Part shown: positions 62,963 to 64,000 of the stretch, in pieces
Position numbering within the stretch: position 1 is the first letter of the stretch
Layout of the letters: every line of letters starts with the position of its first letter
Origin: Pseudorhodobacter wandonensis
Lineage (GTDB): Bacteria; Pseudomonadota; Alphaproteobacteria; Rhodobacterales; Rhodobacteraceae
Length of the DNA stretch: 64,000 nucleotides
Assembly: GCF_001202035.1 (NCBI RefSeq)
Contig: NZ_LGHT01000025.1
Coordinates: 186,001 to 250,000 of the forward strand
Direction of reading: 5' to 3'
Program-made: the position numbers and the translations under genes
Notes under the pieces: model-generated
Told to the model about the DNA's origin: nothing
The model's database searches: none
What the model saw: only the letters and a program-made list of their open reading frames with translations

Positions 62963-63242
62963 GTACCCGTGCCGCCCGCCCGCCCCTGCGCTTGGGTGTC
63001 TCTGGGGCGATAAGCGCGTGTTTTAGAACCGTGGTCATCGGGTGATCTGACTGCGCGCCATAGGTTTCCAACAGATGCAAAAGCGGTGCACGCGTGTCGG
63101 CATCCACCGGCAGGCTTAATGCCCAATCCATGAAAATCGACCGGCATTCGCCCGGCGTGATCCCTTCTATCCGATAGCTTTCGCGGATCAGCCCTTTTGG
63201 GTCGGCAATCGTCAGGTCCATCATTCCCATTTCCGCCCGCAA
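62955..63242 (-). CDS. Small conserved hypothetical protein
   Basis: 95 residues; later Met codons at 63230 or 63224 are possible starts (MDLTIADPKGLIRESYRIEG). Contains ITPGECRSIFMDWALSLPVD and a basic C-terminal tail KRRGGRAARV. It appears conserved beside glnE in Rhodobacteraceae as far as I recall. Its 3' end overlaps the convergent VOC gene by eight bases. Function unknown. Confidence 0.7.
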   Translation of the reverse strand: MRAEMGMMDLTIADPKGLIRESYRIEGITPGECRSIFMDWALSLPVDADTRAPLLHLLETYGAQSDHPMTTVLKHALIAPETPKRRGGRAARVPN

Positions 63243-63257
63243 GGGCCGTTGTTCGCG

Positions 63258-64000
63258 TTACGGGGCGGCGTAAAGCCGGTTGATCACAGCCTCGGCGGCG
63301 GACAAGACTTCGGCCAAGCGCTGTGACAGTGCGGCCAGATCGACCTGCCCGGTTTCACGCAGCAAAAACGCCCGCGCCCCAATCCCGAGACTGTCCATAT
63401 CCAGCGCTTTATCTGTCAGCAACCGTGACCCGGCTTGCAGCCGCCAACACAGCCTGTAGGCATCAAGCAAAGCCTGCTCATCCGATTGCGACAGAAATTT
63501 CCGTTTTACACCAGCCCGCAGCTGCGCCTCGACCCGCCGCGCGGCATCGCCCGCCAACAGCGCGCCCGTTTGCGCGGCCAGTTCAACATCCATCAAGCGG
63601 CCCGGGCCATTTTTGGCATCCCAAGCACCGCTTGCGGGCTTTGCACTGGCCAGCCGCGTGCGCATTTCGGCCACATCAGACAGCACGGTGCCACCCCCCG
63701 ATTTTGCGCCCAATACCTCACGTCGCAAGGTTTCAAATTCGGCCCGCAGATCGGCATTGCCAGCAATGGGTCGCGCGCGTGTCAGGGCCAGATGCTCCCA
63801 CGTCCAGGCCTCGGTCATCTGATAGTCGCGAAACGACTGGATCGAGGTTGCTACCGGTCCTTGCCGCCCCGAAGGCCGCAACCGCATATCCACCTCATAC
63901 AGCCTGCCATCCGCCATTTGCGCAGTCACGGCTGTCACCATTGCTTGAGTTAGCCGCGCGAAATAGGGGCGGATGGCCAGCGGTTTGCGGCCTTCGGAAT
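63258..64000 (-). CDS. glnE: Glutamine synthetase adenylyltransferase/deadenylase (C-terminal part)
   Basis: Controls glutamine synthetase by adenylylation. Only the last 247 or so residues are present; the frame is open to the right edge (RPYFARLTQAMVTAVTAQMA). The second nucleotidyltransferase domain shows GRLYEVDMRLRPSGRQGPVA, and SIQSFRDYQMTEAWTWEHLA and RLMDVELAAQ follow. An internal ATG at 63941 is not the true start. Confidence 0.93.
   Translation of the reverse strand, partial: SEGRKPLAIRPYFARLTQAMVTAVTAQMADGRLYEVDMRLRPSGRQGPVATSIQSFRDYQMTEAWTWEHLALTRARPIAGNADLRAEFETLRREVLGAKSGGGTVLSDVAEMRTRLASAKPASGAWDAKNGPGRLMDVELAAQTGALLAGDAARRVEAQLRAGVKRKFLSQSDEQALLDAYRLCWRLQAGSRLLTDKALDMDSLGIGARAFLLRETGQVDLAALSQRLAEVLSAAEAVINRLYAAP

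Noticed and set aside
1-64000. CRISPR arrays, rRNA or tRNA genes
   Set aside because: No regularly spaced direct repeats and no cloverleaf or rRNA-like sequence was seen by eye; a covariance-model scan would settle tRNAs.

Overview
The window looks like chromosomal DNA of a Rhodobacteraceae (Roseobacter-type) alphaproteobacterium. Evidence: the gene blocks dxr-cdsA-uppS-frr-pyrH, yfgM/bamB/der, soxBDAG and the Entner-Doudoroff pair edd-eda; the paired PIN/methyltransferase families named after Rhodobacter sphaeroides loci (from memory); high G+C coding sequence; and a hairpin repeat that I associate with this family. No rRNA, tRNA or CRISPR array was seen. Both window edges cut genes: dxr on the left and glnE on the right.

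Region by region. 0-3.4 kb: minus-strand dxr, cdsA, uppS, frr and pyrH (isoprenoid, lipid, translation and UMP kinase genes). 3.7-5.5 kb: miaA and an AraC-type regulator. 5.7-11.9 kb: a four-gene oligopeptide-type ABC importer. 12-15.7 kb: der, bamB and a YfgM-like protein. 16-21 kb: an RND efflux adaptor and pump. 21-27 kb: an Atm1-like exporter, a LysM protein, a LOG-family protein, superoxide dismutase and a small secreted protein. 26.6-31.7 kb: heterotetrameric sarcosine oxidase soxBDAG. 32-35.8 kb: ccmI, ruvX, a DUF1289 protein, a TauE/SafE permease and dusA.

35.9-38.2 kb is a mobile-DNA graveyard beside the 5' end of dusA. It holds a broken dusA-type integrase cut off by a dead IS3-family element, followed by a second IS3-family remnant. 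The dead IS3 element contains at least five copies of a roughly 40-44 bp double-hairpin sequence, in both orientations, each interrupting recognisable transposase sequence. This is the most unusual signal in the window and looks like a miniature palindromic insertion element.

39-54.4 kb is an iron and heme supercluster. It comprises a TonB/ExbB/ExbD/ExbD energising system with a heme receptor; divergent hmuSTUV; a di-heme oxidoreductase/imelysin/DUF1513 operon (the DUF1513 gene is frameshifted); and a run of small orf, hemP, unknown orf, imelysin, bfd and bfr. Four 17-bp dyads of the form TGA-N9-TCA sit exactly at the promoters of these operons and suggest one iron-responsive regulon.

54.4-55.1 kb holds fragments of IS256- and IS3-family transposases. 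After it come a secreted TPR-CHAT caspase-like protein, a PIN-domain protein coupled to an RlmI-like methyltransferase, edd-eda, a VOC protein, a small conserved protein and the 3' part of glnE.
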